A stretch of DNA of 64,000 nucleotides from JASLCR01 sp964619585 (GTDB taxonomy: Bacteria > Patescibacteriota > Saccharimonadia > Saccharimonadales > Saccharimonadaceae), in assembly GCA_964619585.1 (NCBI GenBank), contig CAZUCO010000002.1, positions 124,001 through 188,000 of the forward strand. Direction: 5' to 3'. Both the position numbers and the translations under genes were made by a program. The notes under the pieces are model-generated. The model was not told the DNA's origin. It was given only the letters and a program-made list of their open reading frames with translations, and ran no database searches. This document shows, piece by piece, positions 18,057 through 27,713 of this stretch (its first letter is position 1; each line of letters starts with the position of its first letter).

Positions 18057-18890
18057 ATGAATCCACAGTTTGAAGACCGAGGACAGTCAAAACCGATTGC
18101 CTATGATGCAAACGGCCAGCCACTCTATGCACAGCCACAAGCGCCCGGTGACCCTTCACCTTTCCAGGAGCCAAACCGCCCATCGCATGTGACTGCTGCA
18201 CCAGAAGTTGCACCAGGTCAAAACTATGACCCGCAGCTGAGAACACAGTATGCAAATGAGCCCGGGGTTGTACATGCAACTCGCCAGGTTGAACCACCTA
18301 ACTTTGAGATAAGCGACGAAGTTCGAAAGCGATATGAAGAGTCGAAACGCCGCTATCCAAATCTTAATATCAGCGAAGGTGAATTTGTTATTCTTGATAT
18401 TATTCGCCATCCTATTGGGCTTTTACTGCATCTCATCGGTGGCGGTATTGTGCTACTCGCACTGACAATTGTGCTAATTATTTATCCGGTTAATCCTGCT
18501 GCCGTGGGTCTGCCTGACTTTGGTATAGTTGCGCTTATCGCTGGCCTATTGATGGCGCTGGTTGGGCTAGGCACATTTATTGCGGTGTGGGTATATCTAC
18601 AAAATCATTTTTATATGACTAACGAAAGTGTCATCCAGGAAATTCAGCATAGCCTGTTCTCTCGTTTCGAGCAGACCGTAAGCTTGGGAAGCATCGAGGA
18701 TGCAAGCTTTAAACAAAGCGGTATATTGCAAACAGTACTCAACTACGGGACGATACGACTTAGTACAGAAGGCGAAGAAACAACTTATCGTTTTGCTTAC
18801 GTGGCAAACCCACGCAAGCAGGTAGCAATTTTGAACAACGCTATCGAATCCTTTAAAAACGGTCGTGCCGTTGACCCGTACGAAACCTGA
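18057..18890 (+). CDS. Membrane protein with bacterial PH (DUF304/bPH2) domain
   Basis: 277 residues. A Pro/Gln-rich cytosolic region of about 105 residues precedes two transmembrane helices (about 120-143 and 155-180). A PH-like domain follows (YMTNESVIQEIQHSLFSRF, SLGSIEDASFKQSGILQ, YGTIRL). A YdbS/YdbT-like membrane-associated role is inferred only from fold. A TGATAAAAT extended -10 ends 9 nt before the ATG. Confidence 0.7.
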   Translation: MNPQFEDRGQSKPIAYDANGQPLYAQPQAPGDPSPFQEPNRPSHVTAAPEVAPGQNYDPQLRTQYANEPGVVHATRQVEPPNFEISDEVRKRYEESKRRYPNLNISEGEFVILDIIRHPIGLLLHLIGGGIVLLALTIVLIIYPVNPAAVGLPDFGIVALIAGLLMALVGLGTFIAVWVYLQNHFYMTNESVIQEIQHSLFSRFEQTVSLGSIEDASFKQSGILQTVLNYGTIRLSTEGEETTYRFAYVANPRKQVAILNNAIESFKNGRAVDPYET

Positions 18891-19280
18891 TTACTTCGTA
18901 CGATTTGTTTTTACAAAGTCTTCTTCGTTCTCAAGTATGGCACGAAGTGTATAGCCTTTGCAGCGACCATCGCTACAATTAGTTGGTTCGTAGCGGTAGC
19001 TTGAATCGGTGGTGCCTAATTTATTGCCCTTCGGGTCAGTGAAGAGGGCTTTGTCCATTGAGGTAAGGTTTTTTTCATCAATTGTCTGTGGGTAGAATTT
19101 GTTTTTGGCGTAGAATATATCTTCGAGATTGTAATACATTGCGTTAACGGCTGTCCGTCGTCGGTCATCGCGAGCCATACTCTGTACATTGTTGAACTGA
19201 CCCCAAAAAACCATACCAATGACGCCAAGCAAAACTATGATAAAGAGTAGCTCAAGGATGGTAAACCCACGTTGTTTCAT
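18891..19280 (-). CDS. Type IV pilin-like (pseudopilin) protein
   Basis: 129 residues starting MKQRG-FTILELLFIIVLLGVIGMVFWG, a prepilin signature with Glu at +5. The C-terminal part is small and has a Cys pair (NCSDGRC). It is transcribed divergently from recA and convergently with the PH-domain gene. Its extended -10 box (TGCTATAAT, complement of 19289-19297) ends 8 nt before the ATG, so the mRNA should be nearly leaderless. Confidence 0.85.
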   Translation of the reverse strand: MKQRGFTILELLFIIVLLGVIGMVFWGQFNNVQSMARDDRRRTAVNAMYYNLEDIFYAKNKFYPQTIDEKNLTSMDKALFTDPKGNKLGTTDSSYRYEPTNCSDGRCKGYTLRAILENEEDFVKTNRTK

Positions 19281-19288
19281 TAGAGTCT

Positions 19289-19297
19289 ATTATAGCA
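19289..19297 (-). promoter_or_regulatory. Extended -10 box of the pilin-like gene
   Basis: TGCTATAAT on the minus strand, 8 nt from the ATG at 19280. It shares a 67 bp divergent intergenic region with recA. Confidence 0.55.
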
Positions 19298-19315
19298 AAT
19301 TGCGCTAATAAAACG

Positions 19316-19321
19316 TATAAT
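19316..19321 (+). promoter_or_regulatory. recA -10 box
   Basis: TATAAT about 7 nt upstream of the predicted start near 19328. The leader is about 20 nt and carries a strong GAGAGGGG Shine-Dalgarno (about 19334-19341). No LexA-type (CGAACnnnnGTTCG) or gram-negative SOS box is visible. Confidence 0.55.
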
Positions 19322-19347
19322 ATATAGAGACAAAGAGAGGGGAAATT

Positions 19348-20382
19348 ATGGCCAAAAAGGCAGAGAAACCAGCAGTGTCAACTGAGAAACCGGACAATGA
19401 AGGTAAGTTAAAGGCACTTGGTCTTGCGATGGATCAGATCACTAAGCAGTTTGGTGATGGCTCGATTATGAAATTGGGTGAGCAGAAGAAGGCAAACGTA
19501 GAGCTACTGCCAAGTGGCGCACTTTCGCTTGACCTTGCACTTGGTGGCGGCTATCCAAAGGGTCGTATTATTGAGATCTATGGACCAGAGAGTTCTGGTA
19601 AAACGACACTAACGCTCCATGCAATTGCCGAGATTCAAAAGCAGGGTGGTACGGCTGCATTTATCGATGCGGAGCATGCTCTTGATCCTGCCTATGCAAA
19701 GAAACTTGGTGTAGATACCGATAACCTCCTAGTGAGCCAGCCAGACAATGGTGAGCAAGCACTCGAGATCGCAGAGACGCTCGTACGTTCAAATGCCGTC
19801 GATCTGATCGTTGTCGACTCGGTAGCAGCGCTCGTGCCACAAGCTGAGATCGATGGAGAGATGGGTGACAGCCATATGGGACTTCAGGCTCGTTTGATGA
19901 GTCAGGCACTTCGTAAGCTAACGGGTATTATCAACAAGAGCAAGGCGACGGTCATTTTCATTAACCAGATTCGTATGAAGATTGGCGTGATGTTTGGTAA
20001 TCCGGAGACGACTACGGGTGGTAATGCACTGAAGTTTTATGCATCTGTTCGTATGGATATTCGTCGTATTGGCCAGTTAAAGGTTGGCGAGGAGATAATC
20101 GGTAACCGTACTAAGGTGAAGATTGTGAAAAACAAGATCGCTCCGCCATTCCGTGTGGCTGAGTTTGACATTATGTACAATGAAGGTATCTCAAAGACTG
20201 GTGACGTACTTGATCTTGCGGCACTGCACGGTATCGTCGGCAAATCTGGTGCATGGTATGACTACAAGGATGGCAAAATCGGCCAAGGTCGCGAAGCAGT
20301 AAAGGTGTATCTCAAGGAAAATCCAAAAGTGCTTGCTGAGATCGAAAAGGAAGTTAGAGAAAAAGTTGCCGAGGAAGAGTAA
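19348..20382 (+). CDS. recA: Recombinase RecA
   Basis: ATP-dependent strand-exchange protein, 344 residues, full length. Walker A GPESSGKTT, Walker B-like LIVVDSVAALVP, MAW-type linker region QFGDGSIMKLGE and the loop L2 region NQIRMKIGVMFGNPETTTGGNALKF are present, with the usual acidic C-terminus (EKVAEEE). It overlaps the next gene by one base (TAATG) and heads a recA-mazG-recX run. Confidence 0.98.
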   Translation: MAKKAEKPAVSTEKPDNEGKLKALGLAMDQITKQFGDGSIMKLGEQKKANVELLPSGALSLDLALGGGYPKGRIIEIYGPESSGKTTLTLHAIAEIQKQGGTAAFIDAEHALDPAYAKKLGVDTDNLLVSQPDNGEQALEIAETLVRSNAVDLIVVDSVAALVPQAEIDGEMGDSHMGLQARLMSQALRKLTGIINKSKATVIFINQIRMKIGVMFGNPETTTGGNALKFYASVRMDIRRIGQLKVGEEIIGNRTKVKIVKNKIAPPFRVAEFDIMYNEGISKTGDVLDLAALHGIVGKSGAWYDYKDGKIGQGREAVKVYLKENPKVLAEIEKEVREKVAEEE

Positions 20383-20717
20383 TGTCGAGCTCTACAACGC
20401 TTGATGATCTCATAGCCGCCGATACGCTGAAGAAGCTCCAGGCCTATGTAAAGAGAACGGGTAAAGAGCGTGGATTCTCTGATGAAACAATTCAAGACTC
20501 TTTTATGCTCCTTGTGGAGGAAATAGGGGAGGTGGCCAAAGCTTTACGTCCTCTTCATGGAGTAAAAACAGCTAGTGACTCAGTTCAGAGTGAGCTTTCG
20601 CACGAGCTAGCCGATGTTCAGCTACTGCTTTTAAGCTTGTGCAATAAGCTCGATATTAATCTTGCTGATGCAGTGATTGCAAAAGAGAAGAAAAACCGTA
20701 AGCGGACATGGAATTGA
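20382..20717 (+). CDS. MazG-like nucleotide pyrophosphohydrolase
   Basis: 111 residues with the all-alpha NTP-PPase pattern: LLVEEIGEVAKALR and SHELADVQLLLLSL, supplying the acidic metal-binding residues (ExxE...ExxD). Likely hydrolyses non-canonical or excess NTPs. Placed between recA and recX with overlapping ends, suggesting co-expression with recombination functions. Confidence 0.8.
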   Translation: MSSSTTLDDLIAADTLKKLQAYVKRTGKERGFSDETIQDSFMLLVEEIGEVAKALRPLHGVKTASDSVQSELSHELADVQLLLLSLCNKLDINLADAVIAKEKKNRKRTWN

Positions 20718-21377
20718 TTGAAAATTACTGATATTTCGGTTCAAGCCAGAAACTCCGATCGGGTAAATATCTCAGTTGATGGCAAGTATCGTTTTTCACT
20801 TGATATTGCTCAAGTGAGCGACCTTGGTATAAAGATCGGCAACGAGTACTCGGAGGAAGAGCTTGCTACACTTGAGACAGAGAGTCAGTTTGGCAAACTA
20901 TATATCAGGGCGCTTGAGTACATCTTACTTCGGCCACACAGCTCACGTGAGATTCGCGACTATCTGTGGCGGAAAACCCGTACGACAAAGTACAAAAGTA
21001 AGAAAACGGGTGAGATAAAAGGGCGCGAAGGTGTAAGTGAGGACATGGTCGAGCGTGTCTTTGAGCGATTGAACGAGCGTGGTCATATTAACGACGAATC
21101 ATTTGCTCATTGGTGGGTGGAAAATCGCAATATGCGAAAAGGAAGTTCACGGCGTAAACTCGCGAGCGAATTAGCCGGGAAGGGCGTATCGGCTACAACT
21201 ATTGAATCGGCACTAGCAAGCTCCGGCCGTAGTGATAGTGAAGAGATTCTCAAGATTATTGCCAAGAAGCGAGCTAAGTATGACGAAGAACAAAAGCTGA
21301 TTGCATACTTAGCTCGACAGGGCTTTAGCTACGACGATATCAAACAAGCGCTTACTGATTCTCAGATCGATCAATAG
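20718..21377 (+). CDS. recX: RecA regulator RecX
   Basis: 219 residues of the RecX/OraA family: three-helix repeats with RALEYILLRPHSSREIRDYL, DESFAHWWVENRN, KGSSRRKLASELAGKGVS and YLARQGFSYDDIKQAL. RecX caps RecA filaments and limits recombination. The start is TTG directly after the mazG stop; no better codon lies upstream. Its 3' end overlaps the convergent PRC-barrel gene by 26 nt. Confidence 0.9.
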   Translation: MKITDISVQARNSDRVNISVDGKYRFSLDIAQVSDLGIKIGNEYSEEELATLETESQFGKLYIRALEYILLRPHSSREIRDYLWRKTRTTKYKSKKTGEIKGREGVSEDMVERVFERLNERGHINDESFAHWWVENRNMRKGSSRRKLASELAGKGVSATTIESALASSGRSDSEEILKIIAKKRAKYDEEQKLIAYLARQGFSYDDIKQALTDSQIDQ

Positions 21378-21936
21378 CTTCTGGCTGCGGCGCGCTGCCT
21401 CGGAATGGATTGGTGTATGCCTTTCCTGTATGCTTAACAGGCTCCGGTTGGCGTTCATCGTTCTTGATAATTATTTCAGTGTCGCTTACTTCGATGATCT
21501 GTGTACGGTCAATAATAAGCTCTGTATCGGTCAGACTCTTGAGAAGTGGGCGGCGGATATTGAGCTGTTTTATCATAAAGCTGCCAGGTTCTACAGAATA
21601 ACCAACCACTTTGCCTAGGCGGTGTTTTTTCTCGTCCCGTACGGATTTACCGAGCAGTTCAAATCCAAAACCATAGACTTCTTGCACTTTCAGCACGTCA
21701 TCAACGCCGACAAATTCTTCGCTACTATCGACAATCAGGCCAAGGTTACTTAGTTCGCGCACATCGGCAATTCGGAGAAATGATGGATGAATATCGAGAG
21801 AGTGTCCCTCTACCTCATAGGCGATGATCATAAGATTACGAGGGTCAATCAGGGGTCGTTTAGTACGCGCCAACTGACCACCAGTTTGGAGGCTCATGAC
21901 AGGAATATTGTCTAATCGAGAAGATGCAATGAGCAT
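21352..21936 (-). CDS. PRC-barrel domain protein
   Basis: 194 residues with two PRC-barrel-like halves: SSRLDNIPVMSLQTGGQLA...PLIDPRNLMIIAYEV near the N-terminus and LLGKSVRDEKKHRLGKVVGYSVEPG from about residue 95. The C-terminus is polar and probably disordered. PRC barrels bind proteins or RNA in varied processes (RimM, photosynthetic H subunit); no specific role can be assigned. It lies at the 3' end of the pilus operon, 13 nt after the small membrane protein. Confidence 0.7.
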   Translation of the reverse strand: MLIASSRLDNIPVMSLQTGGQLARTKRPLIDPRNLMIIAYEVEGHSLDIHPSFLRIADVRELSNLGLIVDSSEEFVGVDDVLKVQEVYGFGFELLGKSVRDEKKHRLGKVVGYSVEPGSFMIKQLNIRRPLLKSLTDTELIIDRTQIIEVSDTEIIIKNDERQPEPVKHTGKAYTNPFRGSAPQPEAIDRSENQ

Positions 21937-21949
21937 AGATATAATACCT

Positions 21950-22267
21950 CTATCTCATGATAGCAGGATCCCAGCCGCTTTCAAAAAATGGGCTAAAGCG
22001 ACCACTTGGAGCTGGCATCTGCTCGGGATTATCAGCATCTTGAAGTTTTTCAAGCGACTCAGCTGTTGTTTTTTGTTGTTGCGTAATTAGTGGCTGAACA
22101 CCTGCCTGGCCAGTGCTAGGGGACTGGGTGATTAGGCTAAGTATCATCAAGCCCGCTACCGCGAGCCCTATACCAAGGACAGAGAAGAAGATGATAAATT
22201 GGAAACGACTGATGAAGGCTGCAGCTTTTTGAATGATGGCACCAATCTCGAGTGTTGACGATTTCAT
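21950..22267 (-). CDS. Small membrane protein at the end of the pilMNO run
   Basis: 105 residues with one strong transmembrane helix (about 22-48, FIIFFSVLGIGLAVAGLMIL) and a Gln/Pro-rich tail. Not a recognised family. Its position just after pilO, overlapping by one base, makes it a candidate for the role of PilP or another alignment-complex subunit, but no PilP sequence pattern is seen. Confidence 0.55.
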   Translation of the reverse strand: MKSSTLEIGAIIQKAAAFISRFQFIIFFSVLGIGLAVAGLMILSLITQSPSTGQAGVQPLITQQQKTTAESLEKLQDADNPEQMPAPSGRFSPFFESGWDPAIMR

Positions 22268-22944
22268 TACGAACCACCTCCTTGCTTTAGGTAGACACCG
22301 ATAGAGAGTGTGCTGATAGTGACTTTCTTGGAGTTGATTGACTTTGCGCTCAACTCAATTACTGAGGTATGCATACGAAGTGAGTTATGCTCGAGCTTGT
22401 ACATAAAGTCAAGGATGTACTGGTAGTAAGGGTCACCAGAGCCTTGCGGAGAGAAGGTAATTTCAGCCTTGGCGATCTCAAAGCCAGGGATCGAATCTGA
22501 AGCGGTAGCGGCACCTGCAGCCGCTGTTCCACCAGTAGCTGCACTTGCTGATCCTGACGATGGTGCGGTGCTACCACTCGCAGCTTGCTCGCCTGGTTTG
22601 ACGAACTGGATTTTATCAACTTTTAGCTTGCTGGATTTCGCAAGTTTTTGAATATTATCGATAATTTGATCCTGGTAGCGATAGAATTGGGACTCGGCAA
22701 CGATTGTTTCTGCTCGTTTTTGAGACGTTTCGTGCTCGGTAATGTACTTCTTTCCTTCTTCAATCTGGGCGATTGTAGCATCGGTTGATTCAATACTCGC
22801 ATTTTTCTCAGCCGTTTCAGCGGTATAGCCACTGAGTGTTTTGTGGAAGAAATAAAATCCAGCAATTGACGCACCGAGTGTAAGTAGTAGAACGGCGAGG
22901 AGTACCCATCGGAGTCGAGTTGCGGTCAAGAAAGAGTTCTTCAT
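22267..22944 (-). CDS. pilO: PilO-like pilus alignment protein
   Basis: 225 residues: one N-terminal transmembrane helix (about 11-33), a coiled-coil segment (about 38-75) and a C-terminal ferredoxin-like domain that ends VTISTLSIGVYL. A low-complexity Ala/Gly/Ser insert (about 125-150) is unusual. PilO pairs with PilN to link PilM to the rest of the machine. Overlaps pilN by 4 nt (ATGA). Confidence 0.75.
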   Translation of the reverse strand: MKNSFLTATRLRWVLLAVLLLTLGASIAGFYFFHKTLSGYTAETAEKNASIESTDATIAQIEEGKKYITEHETSQKRAETIVAESQFYRYQDQIIDNIQKLAKSSKLKVDKIQFVKPGEQAASGSTAPSSGSASAATGGTAAAGAATASDSIPGFEIAKAEITFSPQGSGDPYYQYILDFMYKLEHNSLRMHTSVIELSAKSINSKKVTISTLSIGVYLKQGGGS

Positions 22945-23513
22945 GGCTGTTGACCTCTAACTTTTTCGTTGAAAATCACATGGAGGGTCGCGGTACAAGA
23001 ATAGCTGCCATTGTTTTTACAGCTTTCAAAGTCAACTGATTCGAAACTAACATCTTTGAAAACCTCAGGATTTTTCTGCATGTTGTTCTTTACTTCGACC
23101 ATCGCTTCCTTCGTGCGAGAGTGAACTTGCATAGTAAGCCCAGTACTGAAGTTTTCGGGAGCAATGTTGAGGGTGTCTACAACCGCATCGCGTGGGAGAG
23201 CATGGCCGATCGCAATAAATATACGAGAATAACTAATCTGTTTGTCGATAATTTTCTTTGCACCATCAATATTGGAGGTAAACGCTTGGATAGCCTGCTT
23301 GTCGGCGCTGTAGTTCGCAAGCTTTTGAGTACTATCGACTGCTTTACGGGCTGTCTCATCTCTTGCTTGTACAAGAACAAAATAAGCGAGGGAGAGTAGT
23401 ATCCCGCAAAGAGCAGCTGCCGACAAAGTCATGATAATAAATTTCACAAGCGTAACATTGACTCGCCCAGCGCGAATCTCGGCTTTTTTTGCGTCTGGCA
23501 GTAGATTGATCAT
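22941..23513 (-). CDS. pilN: PilN-like pilus assembly protein
   Basis: 190 residues starting MINLLPDAKKAEIRAGR, the short cytoplasmic INLLP motif that docks PilN to PilM. A transmembrane helix (about 25-48) and a periplasmic-type alpha/beta domain follow. Overlaps pilM by 4 nt. The N-terminal motif makes this call firm although the rest is divergent. Confidence 0.88.
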   Translation of the reverse strand: MINLLPDAKKAEIRAGRVNVTLVKFIIMTLSAAALCGILLSLAYFVLVQARDETARKAVDSTQKLANYSADKQAIQAFTSNIDGAKKIIDKQISYSRIFIAIGHALPRDAVVDTLNIAPENFSTGLTMQVHSRTKEAMVEVKNNMQKNPEVFKDVSFESVDFESCKNNGSYSCTATLHVIFNEKVRGQQP

Positions 23514-24565
23514 CGCAGGATACCTCGCGGTGGCAGTGAGGCCAGTCCAGCTACGGTGATGTACCTAGCGCGAAATTGCTTCGGTGGCTCTGGCAGAGAG
23601 CCGAACTTAAATCGTTGCCACGGACTAGCAACACGAGCGGGCATAATAAGCGCATTGGTGAAATACTCACCAATGCCGGGGACATTACTTCCACCACCAA
23701 CGATAAGAACTTGTTCAATTTTCTGCTCGCTTACAAGTCGCTCATTGTAGTAACGTATGACTTTGCGCGCCTCGGTCAGGATACGTTCGAGACTTGGATC
23801 AAGTGCATGTTTGATCTTCTCTTGTCTTGGTCCTGGGTTTAGGCCGTTAAGGACCTTGAGTTGATGCGCATTCTCGAGAGGAACTTTTAGTTTTTTGGCA
23901 ATATCGAGGGTAAAGGTATTGCTCCCTATGGTAGTGCTTCCGCTAACTCGAATAGAGCCATTGAGCACCGCGATATCCGTACCGGCTGGACCAATGTCAA
24001 TAATCAGCGTAGGGAGATGGCCCTCCTCTGTTTGCTCTAGTAGGCGTGCTACAGCACTAATACTAGGCTCGACTGCACAGGGGCGAAGACCGCAGTTTTC
24101 GGCAATCGTAACTAGCCGGTCGATAAGCGTACGAGGAACAGCACTCATTGAGATAGTGATCTGCTTTTCTTTTCGCTCAATGACTTCATAGTCAACATAT
24201 AGGGTCTCGATTGGCAGGGGAATGTACTGCTCTATCTCAAGGGATACCGAGTCTTTGAGATGCTTTTCCGCATCACTTGGCAGGGTAAAAGTACGGGTAA
24301 AGGTTCGAGATGTTGGGGCACTAATAACCACATGATTGCTTGTGAGACTTCCTATGAGATTTTTTGATAACAATGTTCGAAGTGATACTTCTAGATAATC
24401 GTCAGACTCATCATCAAGAGCAGCTTGCATCTTGGTTGGCTCGAGCTCAACCGAACCGTAGCCTCCTACTAGCCATTTGGAAGCATTAATAGTCATAACC
24501 TTCATACTTGTTTGGGTTATGTCGAGACCGATTACGGGTTTGTCTTTAAAGTATAGCTTTCCCAC
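23510..24565 (-). CDS. pilM: Type IV pilus actin-like ATPase PilM
   Basis: 351 residues, actin/FtsA fold. GLDITQTSMKVMTI is the phosphate-1 region, VVISAPTSRTFTRTFTLP the usual PilM strand, IDIGPAGTDIAVL the phosphate-2 region and VLIVGGGSNVPGIGEYF the adenosine region. It binds PilN's N-terminus at the inner membrane. The start is GTG at 24565, directly after a TATACT sequence, so the exact 5' end is uncertain. Confidence 0.93.
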   Translation of the reverse strand: MGKLYFKDKPVIGLDITQTSMKVMTINASKWLVGGYGSVELEPTKMQAALDDESDDYLEVSLRTLLSKNLIGSLTSNHVVISAPTSRTFTRTFTLPSDAEKHLKDSVSLEIEQYIPLPIETLYVDYEVIERKEKQITISMSAVPRTLIDRLVTIAENCGLRPCAVEPSISAVARLLEQTEEGHLPTLIIDIGPAGTDIAVLNGSIRVSGSTTIGSNTFTLDIAKKLKVPLENAHQLKVLNGLNPGPRQEKIKHALDPSLERILTEARKVIRYYNERLVSEQKIEQVLIVGGGSNVPGIGEYFTNALIMPARVASPWQRFKFGSLPEPPKQFRARYITVAGLASLPPRGILR

Positions 24566-24626
24566 AGTATAGTGCCCACATATTTCTTATGTTTAGTATA
24601 GCTTATGAAACGCATGTTGGCTATGG

Positions 24627-25847
24627 TTACGATTTGATACTTTGCGAGAGGTTAGCGATTGGCATCATGACGCTTGCTGCGATAAGTCCGACCATTCCAC
24701 CCATAAAGACAATCATAACCGGCTCGATGATGGAACTAAGGCCATCAATTGCAACATCAACCTCTTCTTCGTAGAAATCAGCGACCTTAACAAGAACTGT
24801 GTCTGTTTGACCTGTTTCTTCTCCAACTGAAAGCATTTGAGGGACGATGGCTGGGAATAGGGGACTTTTCTCGATAATAGATGATAGGGTTGCGCCATTC
24901 TGTACCTCTTTTGAGGCATTCAAGATAGCTTCTTCGTATAGGACGTTACCGACTGCATGAGCGGTCACGTTGAGTGCTTCAAGTACTGATACACCCGCAC
25001 CGATTAGCGCAGAGAAGGTGCGGGCAAATCTAGCGACGGCGACCTTCATGACAATAGCTTTGACTCCTGGCACCTTGAGTACAAATGCGTGAAAGACGCG
25101 TTTACCTTTTGGAGTGCGGATAAAGCGGATCAGAGCAAAGATACCTCCAGCAATGAGAGGGATGAGGATATACCAGAAGTTAATCATAAAGGCACTAATA
25201 CCAAGCATTATTTGGGTCAGCAGGGGCAGTTGTGCATCTGGTCCACCAAGGTCTTGAATGATCTTGCCGATCTGTGGAATAACAAACAGCATCAGGCCAA
25301 AAAAGGCGAGGAAGGTGATGACGACCAAAACCATAGGATAGGTCATAGCACTTTTGATCTTTTTGCGCATAGTCGCATTTTTTTCTTGCTGCAAAGCGAG
25401 TCGCTTGAGGATATCATCAAGAATACCAGCTGCCTCACCTGCTCGCACCATATTGATGTAGACACTGTTAAATGTTTGAGAGTGCTTTTCCATCGCGTCA
25501 GCAAGTGGTGCGCCACCTTCAACGTCACGCGTAATATCTTCCAGAATGCTCTTTAGAGCTGGGCTCTCGCTGTGTTGCATGAGAGAGTTAAGGGCTCGCA
25601 GCAAGGGGACGCCTGCGCTTACCATGGCGCTTAGCTCACGAGTAAATATAACGAGATGATCCGACTTTACTTTTTTGCTATTAAGGAAGTTTAGTGACCC
25701 GCGTGATGCTTTTACCTCTTTGATGAGAACGGGTCGGAGTCGTTGCTTTGTCAGGAGCTCAACCACAGTGCTGCGGTTCGTCGCATCAACTTGACCGGTA
25801 CGTTTATCTCCGTTTTCGGTCGTTGCTTCGTATTTAAATAAAGGCAT
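24627..25847 (-). CDS. pilC: Type IV pilus inner-membrane platform protein PilC
   Basis: 406 residues of the GspF/PilC family: two repeated cytosolic domains (FTRELSAMVSAGVPLLRAL; ARFARTFSALIGAGVSVLEAL) and three transmembrane helices (about 170-200, 218-240, 375-398). The motif SVGEETGQTDTVL is conserved. It couples PilB motion to pilin insertion. Lies 7 nt after pilB. Confidence 0.95.
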   Translation of the reverse strand: MPLFKYEATTENGDKRTGQVDATNRSTVVELLTKQRLRPVLIKEVKASRGSLNFLNSKKVKSDHLVIFTRELSAMVSAGVPLLRALNSLMQHSESPALKSILEDITRDVEGGAPLADAMEKHSQTFNSVYINMVRAGEAAGILDDILKRLALQQEKNATMRKKIKSAMTYPMVLVVITFLAFFGLMLFVIPQIGKIIQDLGGPDAQLPLLTQIMLGISAFMINFWYILIPLIAGGIFALIRFIRTPKGKRVFHAFVLKVPGVKAIVMKVAVARFARTFSALIGAGVSVLEALNVTAHAVGNVLYEEAILNASKEVQNGATLSSIIEKSPLFPAIVPQMLSVGEETGQTDTVLVKVADFYEEEVDVAIDGLSSIIEPVMIVFMGGMVGLIAASVMMPIANLSQSIKS

Positions 25848-25854
25848 GTCTGTT

Positions 25855-27633
25855 TTATTCCTTAGTTGCTCGTAACACTTCTTCTATTGTGGTAATGCCA
25901 CGGAACGATTTTATAATACCGTCAGTTTGCATTGTTGACATACCTTCGGTGATTGCTTGGTCTTGTATCTCGTTGCTTGTGGCATTGGCAACAATCAATT
26001 TTTGGATAGGAATGGAGTTGTCGAGCACTTCATAAATACCAACACGTCCACGGTAGCCAGTCTGGTGGCAGTCTTCACAGCCTTCTGTTGACGCCTTCCA
26101 GAGCGTAGTGATTGTTGTATCTGTCGTACCAACTGGCGTGTCACCACCTACTTTTTGGCTCGCTGCTTGTTCATCGAGCTCATGGAGATGTTTGAGATCC
26201 TGTTCGTCAAGAGAGAATGTCTCCATGAGTGCTTTTACTTCGGTGTCATCAGGAGTATAGCTCTTGCGGCACGTCATACATAGCCGTCGGACAAGTCGCT
26301 GACCAACAACAGCCCGTACCGTACTTGCGATCAAAAATGGCTCGATTCCCATATCGAGAAGACGCGGAAGTGTGGTAGCCGCGTTGTTGGTGTGCAGAGT
26401 GGAGAAAACGAGGTGCCCAGTAAGGGCCGCCTGTACACCTAAGTTGGCAGTTTCACCGTCACGGATCTCACCAACCATAATGATATTTGGGTCTTGACGG
26501 AGCAGCGCACGGAGTCCGGAGGCAAACGTCATACCTGCTTTTGGATTCGTCTGAGTTTGGTTGACTCCCGGCACTTTGTACTCAACAGGGTCTTCGATGG
26601 TTGAGATATTGACGTCCGGTGTGTTAAGCATGGTAAGGATACTGAAAAGGCTCGTTGATTTACCGGAGCCGGTTGGACCAGTGACGAGAACCATACCGTT
26701 TGACTCGCTAAGTGCGTCATGAAGAACGGTCAGTGACCTACCCCAGTAGCCAAGATCCTCAAGAGTAACCGCTTGATTTGATTCGTTAAGAATACGCATG
26801 ACAATCTTCTCGCCATCGGCAACTGGCAGGGTGCTGACACGGAGGGCGTATTGACGGCCCGTAATCTTGATCTTGAAGCGACCATCTTGTGGTACACGTC
26901 GTTCGTCGATCTTCAAATTGGAGAGAATTTTGATACGACTAACGAGGGCGCCTAAGACATTGCGAGGAAGACGGTTTACCTCCTGGAGCACACCGTCGAT
27001 ACGATAACGGACTTGCACGTATTCTTCGCGCGGCTCGATATGGATGTCACTGGCGTTGGAGCGGATCGCATACTCTAGGAGGAGATTGATCGTCTTTGCG
27101 ATAGGTGAATCCTCGGCAATATCAGAGTCTGATACTTGTTGTGAACTTGCATCATCTTCTCTTTGAATATCAATCACATCACTGAGTTTTTCACTTACGT
27201 CACCAGCATAGTTCTCAAGACATGCAAGGATGTTCTCAAGGGTAGCGATATAGAGTGTGATGTTATCGCCAATTTGTTTCTCGATGAAGTTAACTGCTTG
27301 CACATCATCAGGATCGTTCATGGCAAGGTGGAGCATACCATCCTCATCCTCTTTAAAGAGAACGGCGTTGTACTGCCGTGCAATACGCTCAGGAATCTTG
27401 GTGAGGACTTCTCCTGGAATGTCGGCTGGATTGATAGCCACAAATGGAATACCGGCGACCTCGGCGTAGGCTTTGGTGAGGGTCAGGTCGTCGACGAGTC
27501 CATTCTGAACAACAAGATCTTGCAATGGACGTCTTGAGCGTAACGCTTCTTCTTTAAGCGTTGTGAGCTGCTCATCGGAAGCAAGTTTTGCATCCTTGAG
27601 CATACGTTCCATTGTTACATCAGCTATGCGCAT
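25855..27633 (-). CDS. pilB: Type IV pilus assembly ATPase PilB
   Basis: 592 residues of the GspE/PilB family. An N-terminal MshEN-like domain is followed by Walker A GPTGSGKSTS, the Asp box (IEDPVEY), Walker B IIMVGEIRDGET, the His box (GHLVFSTLHTNNAA) and a tetracysteine zinc site: CMTC near the end of the core and CEDC before HQTGYRGRVGIYE. Powers pilus extension. No pilT retraction ATPase is present in this window. Confidence 0.96.
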   Translation of the reverse strand: MRIADVTMERMLKDAKLASDEQLTTLKEEALRSRRPLQDLVVQNGLVDDLTLTKAYAEVAGIPFVAINPADIPGEVLTKIPERIARQYNAVLFKEDEDGMLHLAMNDPDDVQAVNFIEKQIGDNITLYIATLENILACLENYAGDVSEKLSDVIDIQREDDASSQQVSDSDIAEDSPIAKTINLLLEYAIRSNASDIHIEPREEYVQVRYRIDGVLQEVNRLPRNVLGALVSRIKILSNLKIDERRVPQDGRFKIKITGRQYALRVSTLPVADGEKIVMRILNESNQAVTLEDLGYWGRSLTVLHDALSESNGMVLVTGPTGSGKSTSLFSILTMLNTPDVNISTIEDPVEYKVPGVNQTQTNPKAGMTFASGLRALLRQDPNIIMVGEIRDGETANLGVQAALTGHLVFSTLHTNNAATTLPRLLDMGIEPFLIASTVRAVVGQRLVRRLCMTCRKSYTPDDTEVKALMETFSLDEQDLKHLHELDEQAASQKVGGDTPVGTTDTTITTLWKASTEGCEDCHQTGYRGRVGIYEVLDNSIPIQKLIVANATSNEIQDQAITEGMSTMQTDGIIKSFRGITTIEEVLRATKE

Positions 27634-27713
27634 ACTACTTATGGTTAACTATAACTTTTTACACCAAAAAGTGCCACCCTCTACTGCTAGAAAAAGCACT
27701 AACGCTTCCTCTA